Source: Chitinophagaceae bacterium (GTDB taxonomy: Bacteria > Bacteroidota > Bacteroidia > Chitinophagales > Chitinophagaceae). Taken from it: a stretch of 64,000 bases of DNA. The stretch covers positions 1 through 64,000 of the forward strand of contig CANGWB010000002.1 in NCBI GenBank assembly GCA_947457465.1. Reading direction: 5' to 3'. Positions 27,128 through 35,057 of the stretch are shown in pieces. The notes below the pieces were generated by a model. The model saw only the letters and a list, made by a program, of their open reading frames with translations, was not told the DNA's origin and searched no databases. The translations under genes and the position numbers were made by a program. Position 1 is the first letter of the stretch, and the number at the start of each line of letters is the position of its first letter.

Positions 27128-28840
27128 TCAGCTCACACCCTTCTCTCTCATTACTCGATTTAACCACTTCAGCAATAGGAACAGCGCGATGGCGGGAACA
27201 ATTACGATGAAGAAGTTGGTGAGGAAGAAATCAGATTTATCTGGGTATTGCTCCCAGAGTCCGGAAAGGATACCTGACAGTTTATTTCCGATACTCACCG
27301 CCAGGAACCAGCCACCCATCATTAAGGAAGTAAGGCGGGGGGGACTCAATTTCGATACCAGCGAAAGTCCCATCGGAGACAAACAGAGCTCACCGATCGT
27401 AATCACTCCGTAACTAGCCCAGAGCCAAAGTGCAGATGCTTTGTCTGTAGACGAGTTGACTGACTTCGCGGCGGCTACCATTACAAATGCTGACAATGCA
27501 GTGATCAGCAACCCGATTGCGATCTTGGCGGGTGTAGAGGGTTCGCTGTTACGGCGGCGAAGGAAACCGAATACGCCTACGACTAGTGGGGTGAGAACAA
27601 TCACCCAAAATGGATTGATTGACTGGAATAATTCGGCCGATACGAGTTTCAGGTCACTGCCTGCGGCAGGTCTTTTGTTCTCAGGAAGATTCCGGAAATA
27701 CTCATGTGATGTAGTTCTTATCGTGATCTCGTTGGAAAGCTCTTTTGCAAGTTCCATATTTCCAGCCGCCTTCAATGAGTCACGGCGGGCCACTAATCCT
27801 TTTTTATACTCCTCAAATTGATCGGGTGGATAGTTTACGGATTCATGGTAGTTCACGGTTTGTGCCAGATCGAAATTCGCGGCGGCGTTTGAAATGCTTT
27901 CCGAAGGAGCACGGTCAGTGTACTCCTCCGCCCAAACAGTCAACGCATCCCCGTTCTGATGGAAGATCGCCCAGAATACAATCACACATGCCATGACGGT
28001 AAGCAGCGCTGCTATGGGACTTTTATCTTGCTTGCTGGCTTTCCACCAAAGCGAGATGTAATAAACGATAACGGGTAAACATCCGATCAGGAACGCATCA
28101 TTTCCGTCTGTTCCAAAGATGTTACCGGGAATCATCCAGCCAAGAATTCCAAATACGAAAACAGGGATGAAAACAGTGGCAATGATCCGACCCATCGGCA
28201 TATCCTCTGCTGTCGTGGGTTTGATCACGTCTACATCTTTTACATGTTTCATGCCGTTTATGAACCAGATCAATCCGATGATCATTCCTACGCCGGCAGC
28301 TGCAAAGGCATATCCCCATCCGTAATTAATCCGCATGTAGGCGGCAACGAAATTGCAGATGAACGCTCCTATGTTGATCCCCATATAAAAGATGTTGTAT
28401 CCCGCATCTTTCATGTGCTGGTTTTCCGGCTTATTGTACAGATTTCCGACTAGCGTGGAAATGTTCGGTTTGAAAAAGCCATTACCCACAATGATCAAGA
28501 GTAGTGCAATGTAGAAAGTCGTTTCACCGGGCATGGCCAAGCCAAAATATCCGGCTGCCATCAGGATCGCACCGATGATGATGCTTTTTCGATATCCTAG
28601 AACACGGTCGGCCAGTAATCCTCCAAGAAACGGTGTCAGGTATACCAAGCCCAGATACGTGCCGTATATATCAGATTTTTTTGTGGCACTGAATCCCATA
28701 CCCCCGTTATCAGCACTGTCCATCATATACAGGGAGAAAATTCCCAACATCAAGTAGTATCCAAATCGTTCCCACATTTCAGTGAAGAATAGAACGTAGA
28801 GTCCTTTCGGGTGACTCGTAGAGGTTTTTACGTCGCTCAT
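27128..28840 (-). CDS. POT/PTR family proton-coupled oligopeptide transporter
   Basis: The protein (570 aa) is an inner-membrane MFS transporter of the POT family. The proton-site motif EMWERFGYY (ExxERF) is in helix 1, and GGLLADRVLGYR and FYMGINIGAF follow. It imports di- and tripeptides with protons. An unusually long hydrophilic segment at about 290-400 (EEYTDRAPSESIS... SHEYFRNLPENK) separates the central helices, as in other Bacteroidota POT proteins. The gene is divergent from purD and convergent with the DUF1501 gene. Confidence 0.94.
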   Translation of the reverse strand: MSDVKTSTSHPKGLYVLFFTEMWERFGYYLMLGIFSLYMMDSADNGGMGFSATKKSDIYGTYLGLVYLTPFLGGLLADRVLGYRKSIIIGAILMAAGYFGLAMPGETTFYIALLLIIVGNGFFKPNISTLVGNLYNKPENQHMKDAGYNIFYMGINIGAFICNFVAAYMRINYGWGYAFAAAGVGMIIGLIWFINGMKHVKDVDVIKPTTAEDMPMGRIIATVFIPVFVFGILGWMIPGNIFGTDGNDAFLIGCLPVIVYYISLWWKASKQDKSPIAALLTVMACVIVFWAIFHQNGDALTVWAEEYTDRAPSESISNAAANFDLAQTVNYHESVNYPPDQFEEYKKGLVARRDSLKAAGNMELAKELSNEITIRTTSHEYFRNLPENKRPAAGSDLKLVSAELFQSINPFWVIVLTPLVVGVFGFLRRRNSEPSTPAKIAIGLLITALSAFVMVAAAKSVNSSTDKASALWLWASYGVITIGELCLSPMGLSLVSKLSPPRLTSLMMGGWFLAVSIGNKLSGILSGLWEQYPDKSDFFLTNFFIVIVPAIALFLLLKWLNRVMREKGVS

Positions 28841-28900
28841 CTAATTGATTTTAATTGTTCGACAAAATAGTAAAAAATGAATGAAACGTTCATTTCAGAG

Positions 28901-28908
28901 TATCTTTA
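28901..28908 (+). promoter_or_regulatory. -7 box of purD (TATCTTTA)
   Basis: TATCTTTA is one base from TAnnTTTG and lies 23 nt before the ATG at 28932. It falls inside the longer ORF of the track and supports the shorter start. Confidence 0.55.
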
Positions 28909-28931
28909 GCGCGTTCCTTCAGCGTGTTATT

Positions 28932-30209
28932 ATGAATGTATTGATACTCGGTTCCGGCGGACGGGAACATGCCCTGGCCTGGAAGATGAAGCAGAGTCCG
29001 CTTTGTCAGCAACTTTTTATCGTGCCCGGTAACCCTGGTACCGAGGCCCTCGGCACGAATCTGCCCCTCTCTGTATCTGATTTCCCTTCGATCCGAAAGG
29101 CTTGTGCTGATCATCAGATCGGGTTGGTGTTGGTCGGACCGGAAGATCCGTTGGTACACGGACTTACTGATTTTTTGGAATCGGCCGATGAGCTCGGTGA
29201 TCTGATCGTGATCGGTCCATCCAAAGAAGGGGCCCAACTCGAGGGAAGTAAAGCATTCGCTAAGTCCTTCATGATCCGTCACGGTATTCCAACCGCCGGC
29301 TATCGAGAATTCAACGCCGAAAATTTCGAGGAAGGATTGCAATATTTGTCGGCCCACACCTTGCCGATTGTTTTGAAAGCAGATGGACTGGCTGCCGGAA
29401 AGGGCGTGGTGATAGCAACGGATCATGACGCTGCCAAGCAGACGTTCACTGAAATGATCCGCGAAGCTAAATTCGGTACGGCGGGTGCCAAAGTGGTGAT
29501 CGAACAATTTCTACAAGGCATCGAGATGTCGGTATTCGTGCTCACCGATGGAAATGATTATTTGATATTACCCGAAGCGAAAGACTACAAGCGGATCGGA
29601 GAAGGCGATACAGGGCTCAATACAGGTGGAATGGGAGCGGTCAGTCCCGTACCATTTGCCACGCCTGCGTTGATGAAGAATATTGAAGAGCAGATTGTCA
29701 AGCCTACGATCCGCGGGTTGCAACAGGAATCGATACGATATCGGGGCTTTGTCTTTATTGGGTTGATGATCGATAGCGACAAGCCCTATGTCATCGAATA
29801 TAATTGTCGCATGGGCGATCCGGAGACGGAAGTGGTGATGCCGCGCTTAGAATCCGACCTGTTGGAGCTGCTGATGGCAACGGCTGTGGGCATGTTAGCT
29901 GGTAAGCGAGTGGAGACCGATCCAAGAGCTGCAGCTACCATCGTAGCGGTCAGCGGCGGATACCCGGAGTCCTATGCAAAAGGATTTCCGATCACGGGGG
30001 TTGAATCGCTCGATCCGGATGCGCTTTTGTTTCACATGGGCACGACACAAAAAAATGGCGAGCTCGTCACGCAAGGCGGACGGGTACTGGCTGTTACCGC
30101 ATTCGGAAAGTCCATCACTGAAGCCGCCGCCAACGCACAATCACAACAGGCCAACATACAGTTCGAAGGAAAATACCTGCGGCGCGACATCGGCTACGAG
30201 TTCCCCTAA
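28932..30209 (+). CDS. purD: Phosphoribosylamine-glycine ligase (GAR synthetase)
   Basis: The protein (425 aa) is the ATP-grasp enzyme that joins phosphoribosylamine and glycine in step 2 of purine synthesis. It starts with the family N-terminus MNVLILGSGGREHALAWK. It contains the ATP-grasp segments LPIVLKADGLAAGKGVVIA and VIEYNCRMGDPETEVVMPRL. The track begins 17 codons earlier at 28881, but those residues are not part of PurD and cover the promoter box. No other pur genes are nearby. Confidence 0.96.
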   Translation: MNVLILGSGGREHALAWKMKQSPLCQQLFIVPGNPGTEALGTNLPLSVSDFPSIRKACADHQIGLVLVGPEDPLVHGLTDFLESADELGDLIVIGPSKEGAQLEGSKAFAKSFMIRHGIPTAGYREFNAENFEEGLQYLSAHTLPIVLKADGLAAGKGVVIATDHDAAKQTFTEMIREAKFGTAGAKVVIEQFLQGIEMSVFVLTDGNDYLILPEAKDYKRIGEGDTGLNTGGMGAVSPVPFATPALMKNIEEQIVKPTIRGLQQESIRYRGFVFIGLMIDSDKPYVIEYNCRMGDPETEVVMPRLESDLLELLMATAVGMLAGKRVETDPRAAATIVAVSGGYPESYAKGFPITGVESLDPDALLFHMGTTQKNGELVTQGGRVLAVTAFGKSITEAAANAQSQQANIQFEGKYLRRDIGYEFP

Positions 30210-30226
30210 CATTCAACCCTAAACTA

Positions 30227-30271
30227 CTTCATCTTTCATCCTTCACCTTTCACCCTTCATCCTTAACCCTT
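30227..30271. repeat. CT-rich intergenic repeat between purD and the dioxygenase gene
   Basis: A run of imperfect 6-8 bp units (CTTCATCTTTCATCCTTCAC...CATCCTTAACCCTTC) fills most of the gap before the dioxygenase ATG. It resembles the right arm of the hairpin at 27072-27124. It holds no promoter box. Confidence 0.55.
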
Positions 30272-30272
30272 C

Positions 30273-31259
30273 ATGCATTACGACGATTATCTCCAACTCG
30301 ATAAGATCCTGAATGCGCAGGATCCGGAAAGTGTCAAAAAGGGAAAACCCGCTCACGATGAATCTCTCTTCATAGTGATCCACCAGGCCTATGAACTTTG
30401 GTTCAAGCAGCTTCATACCGAAGTGGATTCGGCGCTTCAGTTGTTGAAGAATCCTGCGTTGAATGATAATTCACCGGAGTTGCAGACGCTGGTGCATCGG
30501 CTCGATCGTTGTACGATCATCCTGCGGGTATTGGTGAATCAGATCGATATCATGGAAACCATGACGCCTTCTGATTTTCTGGAATTCAGAGATCTGCTTC
30601 GCCCTGCGAGTGGATTTCAGAGCTGGCAATTCAAGGAGTTGGAAGCCAAACTGGGACTGAAATATGCACACCGGCACGGACAGGAATATTATACCTCACA
30701 ACTTCGTCCCGAACAAGTGGAGCTGATCCGAAAAGCTGAATCCGAGCAATCCATCTTGCAATTATTGAATGCCTGGCTTGAACGGATGCCTTTTCTTGAT
30801 GAGGAGGCCGCTGATTTTTGGCCGCTCTACACGGCTGCCTACAAAAGCAGTTTATCACCCGAAGAACAATCTGCCGCAGCAGCTTTCGATCAGATCTTTT
30901 TAGAGGAAAATACCGAGCGTACGCTCTCGCCCCGGGCCTGTCGCGCGGCACTGTTCATTATGCTGCATCGGGGATACCCGCTATTGCACTTACCCTTCCG
31001 CTTGCTGAATGTGTTATTGGAGATCGACAGTCAGTTGAGTTTGTGGCGCTACCGGCACATGAATATGGTGCAACGCATTATCGGTATTCGGATGGGTACG
31101 GGTGGAAGTACCGGCAAAGACTACTTGAAAGGAGCAGCGGATAAGCATTATATCTTCCGGGAGATCGCGGGGCTGACTAGTTTTCTGGTCGCCTCCGAAA
31201 AAATTCCGCCGATCTCATCCGATGCACAGCAATTACTGGGTTTTCGATTTCATAAATAG
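30273..31259 (+). CDS. kynA: Tryptophan 2,3-dioxygenase family protein
   Basis: The protein (328 aa) matches haem-dependent tryptophan 2,3-dioxygenase, the first step of kynurenine formation. Visible features are the N-terminal MHYDDYLQLDKILNAQ, HDESLFIVIHQAYELWFKQLHTE in the active site, the haem-ligand region RHMNMVQRIIGIRMGTGGSTG, and DYLKGAADKHYIFREI. It is slightly longer than the compact bacterial enzyme (about 280 aa). No kynureninase or other pathway gene is in the window. The gene overlaps the convergent MFS gene by 27 bp. Confidence 0.9.
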   Translation: MHYDDYLQLDKILNAQDPESVKKGKPAHDESLFIVIHQAYELWFKQLHTEVDSALQLLKNPALNDNSPELQTLVHRLDRCTIILRVLVNQIDIMETMTPSDFLEFRDLLRPASGFQSWQFKELEAKLGLKYAHRHGQEYYTSQLRPEQVELIRKAESEQSILQLLNAWLERMPFLDEEAADFWPLYTAAYKSSLSPEEQSAAAAFDQIFLEENTERTLSPRACRAALFIMLHRGYPLLHLPFRLLNVLLEIDSQLSLWRYRHMNMVQRIIGIRMGTGGSTGKDYLKGAADKHYIFREIAGLTSFLVASEKIPPISSDAQQLLGFRFHK

Positions 31260-32435
31260 GCCCAGATAGACAGCTACCAACAAGGCGACGAGCGCACTTG
31301 TAAAAAAAGGTAGTGAAGGGTAGCCAACCGTCCAGAGTGTGCCGGCAACTCCGCTGGCCAGCCAGATCGATATACTTTCCATCGAAGTATAAAAGCCGAG
31401 TGCCGTACCGGTTTCTTTCGGATCAACTCGTTCTGTGATCCACGCTTTGATCATGCCTTCGGTGGCGGCTGCATAAATACCATACAGACAAAAAAGAAGG
31501 AGAATGACCTGATCGCCCGGGCGAAAGCCGAAACCTAAGTAAACAATGGAAAAGAGCAGAAATCCGATCGTGATCATGCGCTGGGTTCCGATCTTCTGTG
31601 CCCACTTGCCCAATGGGTAGGCTGTCAGGGCGTAAACGGCATTGTATAAAATGTAGGCCCCGATGACCCAGGCATCCGGGGGGATGACTTGGTCCCAAAG
31701 TTTGATCGGGTCCGCTCCGATGCTCTCCCTAGCCATCAATAGTAAAAAGATATCCGCGCTGTTGAAGAGTGCAAATAGCAACAGGGCGGGGATCATTCTT
31801 CGAAACGCAGGATGGGCATCCTTCCAGTAATGCAGGTAGCTGAAGAACCCACCACGGGTAGATTTTGATACCGATCTTTTGCCCTCCTTTAACGTGAAAA
31901 GTAGAAGAACGGATAAAATTCCCGGAAGGAAGGCGAGCAGGAACAGGGTGGCATAGTCGCCCGGATGAAACAACAGATAACAAAGGGCCAATAGCGGACC
32001 GATCGCGGCGCCCCAGGTATCCATGCTGCGGTGAAAACCGAAAACCGTGGCCTTGTTGGGACCGGCTTCTTGTGCCAGCCAGGCATCTCGGGGGGCCGTC
32101 CGCATCCCTTTGCCTAGTCGATCCATTCCCCGTACGCCCAGGATCCAGATCGGATTAGACAGCCAGCCCATCAGGGGTTTTGAAAGGGCACTAAGCGTAT
32201 AGCCCCATTGAATGAAGGGGAGTCGGCGACCGATCTCGTCGCTTCTTTTTCCGAAGTAGCCTTTGCTGATGCCGGCCAGCAATTGAACCGAGCCTTCGAG
32301 CCATCCGATCCCAGCCACAGAAAATCCGATCTGTTGGAGGTAAAGCGGTACGATCGGGTAGAGCATTTCACTGGCCATGTCGGTCAGCAAACTGACCCAG
32401 GCCAGCACCCAGATGATGCGGCTGAATGTGGGCAT
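31233..32435 (-). CDS. MFS transporter
   Basis: The protein (400 aa) has about 12 membrane helices and MFS features: DMASEMLYPIVPLYLQQ in helix 1, a loop 2-3 motif YFGKRSDEIGRRLP, and RLGKGMRTAPRDAWLAQEAG in helix 4-5. These last motifs recur in bacterial MFS proteins of unknown substrate. The substrate cannot be inferred and no partner gene is adjacent. Its end overlaps the dioxygenase gene by 27 bp tail to tail. It is divergent from mreB. Confidence 0.88.
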   Translation of the reverse strand: MPTFSRIIWVLAWVSLLTDMASEMLYPIVPLYLQQIGFSVAGIGWLEGSVQLLAGISKGYFGKRSDEIGRRLPFIQWGYTLSALSKPLMGWLSNPIWILGVRGMDRLGKGMRTAPRDAWLAQEAGPNKATVFGFHRSMDTWGAAIGPLLALCYLLFHPGDYATLFLLAFLPGILSVLLLFTLKEGKRSVSKSTRGGFFSYLHYWKDAHPAFRRMIPALLLFALFNSADIFLLLMARESIGADPIKLWDQVIPPDAWVIGAYILYNAVYALTAYPLGKWAQKIGTQRMITIGFLLFSIVYLGFGFRPGDQVILLLFCLYGIYAAATEGMIKAWITERVDPKETGTALGFYTSMESISIWLASGVAGTLWTVGYPSLPFFTSALVALLVAVYLGLFMKSKTQ

Positions 32436-32554
32436 GGACCAATTTACTGATTCCGATTTTTTGAATTTGGATTTTCCCTCGGAAATCCGCTTTTCCTCCT
32501 TGAAAATTCAGATTATTTGCCAACCTTTGTCTTCATTAATCTTCAGCAATTTTC

Positions 32555-33580
32555 ATGGGCATTTTCAATTGGTTTACACAGGAGATCGCGATCGATCTGG
32601 GCACCGCGAACACCTTGATCATTCACAACGACGAAGTTGTCGTGAATGAACCCAGTATCGTGGCATTGAATCGCAACAATCCCAAAGAGGTATTGGCGGT
32701 TGGACGCAAAGCCTTGATGATGCATGAAAAAACGCACGAGAGCATTCGTACGGTGCGTCCCTTGAAAGATGGTGTGATCGCGGATTTCAATGCAGCTGAG
32801 CTGATGATCCGTGAATTGATCAAGTTGGTATATCCGAAAAAACCATTGTTCCCACCCAGCTGGCGTATGATGATCTGCATTCCGTCTTCCATCACGGAAG
32901 TAGAGAAGCGTGCCGTGCGCGATAGTGCTGAGCAAGCCGGTGCGAAAGAAGTGTATCTCATTCACGAACCGATGGCTGCTGCCTTGGGTATCGGTATTGA
33001 TGTAAGTGAACCTGTTGGTAATATGATCATCGACATCGGTGGCGGTACAACCGGTATCACGATCATTGCGCTCGCCGGTATAGTATGTGATCAATCCATT
33101 CGTGTGGCCGGTGATGAATTCACAGCCGACATCATGGAAGCACTTCGTCGTTATCACAGTTTATTGATCGGTGAGCGTTCCGCTGAACAGATCAAGATCC
33201 ATGTGGGTGCAGCTATGAAAGAGTTGGAAAATCCACCGCCTGATTTTGCCGTGAATGGTCGTGACCTTGTAACCGGTATTCCGAAGCAGATCATGGTGAG
33301 TTATCAGGAGATCGCTGAAGCATTGGACAAGAGCGTATTCAAAATAGAAGAAGCTATTCTAAAAGCCCTGGAGCAAACCCCACCTGAGTTGGCGGCGGAC
33401 ATCTATCGTCGTGGCTTGTATCTGACTGGTGGTGGTGCCTTGCTGCGCGGATTGGATAAGCGTCTCAGTGCCAAGATCAAGTTGCCCGTTCATATTGCAG
33501 ATGATCCGCTGAAGAGTGTGGTCACCGGTACGGGCATCGCGCTGAAAAATTATAGTCAGTATCCCTTCGTGATGCGATAG
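32555..33580 (+). CDS. mreB: Rod shape-determining actin homologue MreB
   Basis: The protein (341 aa) is a bacterial actin that polymerises on the inner membrane and guides side-wall peptidoglycan synthesis. The N-terminus MGIFNWFTQEIAIDLGTANTLI contains phosphate loop 1; DIGGGTTGITIIAL is phosphate loop 2 and LTGGGALLRGL the adenosine motif. It is first in the operon mreB-mreC-mreD-PBP2-rodA. AACCTTTG (32522-32529), one base off the -7 box, has a TTG 19 bp further upstream and is a candidate promoter. Confidence 0.97.
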   Translation: MGIFNWFTQEIAIDLGTANTLIIHNDEVVVNEPSIVALNRNNPKEVLAVGRKALMMHEKTHESIRTVRPLKDGVIADFNAAELMIRELIKLVYPKKPLFPPSWRMMICIPSSITEVEKRAVRDSAEQAGAKEVYLIHEPMAAALGIGIDVSEPVGNMIIDIGGGTTGITIIALAGIVCDQSIRVAGDEFTADIMEALRRYHSLLIGERSAEQIKIHVGAAMKELENPPPDFAVNGRDLVTGIPKQIMVSYQEIAEALDKSVFKIEEAILKALEQTPPELAADIYRRGLYLTGGGALLRGLDKRLSAKIKLPVHIADDPLKSVVTGTGIALKNYSQYPFVMR

Positions 33581-33585
33581 TATCC

Positions 33586-34461
33586 ATGCGGAACGTTCTT
33601 CTTTTCATCCGGCGTTATCACACCTTTCTGTTGTTTCTGCTTTTGCAGATCATCTCTTGGTGGTTTCTGGCCAGCTTCAATCGGTTTCATGAAGCTCGTT
33701 TCCTTACAGCCGCTCAAGAGGTCACCGGCTCGATCAATAGTCGATACGATCGGGTAGAGGATTTTTTTCAATTACGTGCCGAGAATGAACGCGTGCATCA
33801 ACTCAACGACTCACTTTTGCAACTGCTTCCTGCTAACACCTTGTTGGTAGATACCCAGCAGATCGAAAAAGAGGAGATCACTTTAGATAGTGTAAAGCGC
33901 CTGCGTCGATATGTGTATCGACCTGCTACTGTCATCTACAACACTGTTAATGAGGAGAAGAATTATTTTCAGATCGATCGAGGTTCGGCGCAGGGCATTC
34001 GGGAAAATATGGCTGTGCTGAATTCAGATGGTTCTGCCGTGGGTGTGATCGTATTCGTCAGTCCGAATTTCGCCCAGGCCATGAGTCTGTTGCACGTGCA
34101 GCAACGTGTAAATGCCGCCCTGAAAAAGACAGGGGATTTCGGCACATTGGAATGGGATGGCGCGCATCCCGATCGACTGATCCTGAAAGGCATTCCGAAA
34201 AGTTTATTTCTGAAGATCGGCGATACGGTTGTCACCAGTACCTATTCATTCAATTTCCCTCCGGGAAAGATGTTGGGTACGGTCAGCGCCCTTTCGACCG
34301 ACAAGCGCACGAATTTCCATGTGATCGAAGTAAAGCCTGCCGCTAATTTCCGGAACCTGCAACAAGTGTTTGTGGTGGAGAACCTGCAAATGGATGAGCA
34401 GGTGAATCTGAATCGGGAAGCCCGCAAGCGGATCGAGGACCCCAAAAATCGTAAACCATGA
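33586..34461 (+). CDS. mreC: Rod shape-determining protein MreC
   Basis: The protein (291 aa) has an N-terminal membrane helix (about 12-32), a coiled coil (about 45-90) and the periplasmic double-barrel domain of MreC (FQIDRGSAQGIRENMAVL, GDTVVTSTYSFNFPPGKMLGTV). MreC links MreB to PBP2 and stimulates the elongation complex. It starts 5 bp after mreB and overlaps mreD by 4 bp (ATGA), so it is translationally coupled to it. Confidence 0.95.
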   Translation: MRNVLLFIRRYHTFLLFLLLQIISWWFLASFNRFHEARFLTAAQEVTGSINSRYDRVEDFFQLRAENERVHQLNDSLLQLLPANTLLVDTQQIEKEEITLDSVKRLRRYVYRPATVIYNTVNEEKNYFQIDRGSAQGIRENMAVLNSDGSAVGVIVFVSPNFAQAMSLLHVQQRVNAALKKTGDFGTLEWDGAHPDRLILKGIPKSLFLKIGDTVVTSTYSFNFPPGKMLGTVSALSTDKRTNFHVIEVKPAANFRNLQQVFVVENLQMDEQVNLNREARKRIEDPKNRKP

Positions 34462-34991
34462 CCGGCTTCATCCGATATTTTTTCCGGGCCCTGTTGCTGG
34501 TGGCGGTTCAGGTTTACCTCCTGAATAAAGTACCTCATCTGCATCGATTGGTGTTGCCTTCCCTCTACTTTGTGTTTGTATTGTGGCTTCCCTTTTCCAT
34601 GAGCCGAACGGGGTTGTTGTTCACGAGCTTTTTACTTGGGCTCTCGGTTGATTATTTCAGCCTCACACCCGGTCTGCATGCAGCCGCCTGTGTGCTGATC
34701 GCCTATCTGCGCCCCTACCTGATCACGATACTCATGCCCCGCGATACGCAGGAGTTTCAGTATCCCGAACCCGCCGTCAAGGCCATGCAGTGGGCGCCCT
34801 ATGTGGTGTACATACTCATCTTATCCTTCGTTCACCATTTTTACCTCACCTTTCTTCAGTGGCTCAGCGTAGGGTCGTTCTGGTCCTTCCTGGGGAAGAC
34901 ACTTCTGGGCACCCTGATCAGTTTTTTGCTCATCCTCACGGCCGATCTGCTCTTCCCACGTCAACAATCTTACCGAACCAATACGGCCTGA
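34458..34991 (+). CDS. mreD: Rod shape-determining protein MreD
   Basis: The protein (177 aa) is a small polytopic inner-membrane protein with five or six hydrophobic segments (YFVFVLWLPFSMSR, FLLGLSVDYFSLTPGLHAAA). MreD is a poorly conserved part of the Rod elongation complex, and the operon position is the best evidence. It overlaps mreC by 4 bp. Confidence 0.9.
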   Translation: MTGFIRYFFRALLLVAVQVYLLNKVPHLHRLVLPSLYFVFVLWLPFSMSRTGLLFTSFLLGLSVDYFSLTPGLHAAACVLIAYLRPYLITILMPRDTQEFQYPEPAVKAMQWAPYVVYILILSFVHHFYLTFLQWLSVGSFWSFLGKTLLGTLISFLLILTADLLFPRQQSYRTNTA

Positions 34992-35057
34992 TCAGTATTT
35001 GATTTGGAGCACGCGCCTCCGCATGCGTAATTTGTACCGCGATTCCCTTCGCTTACT

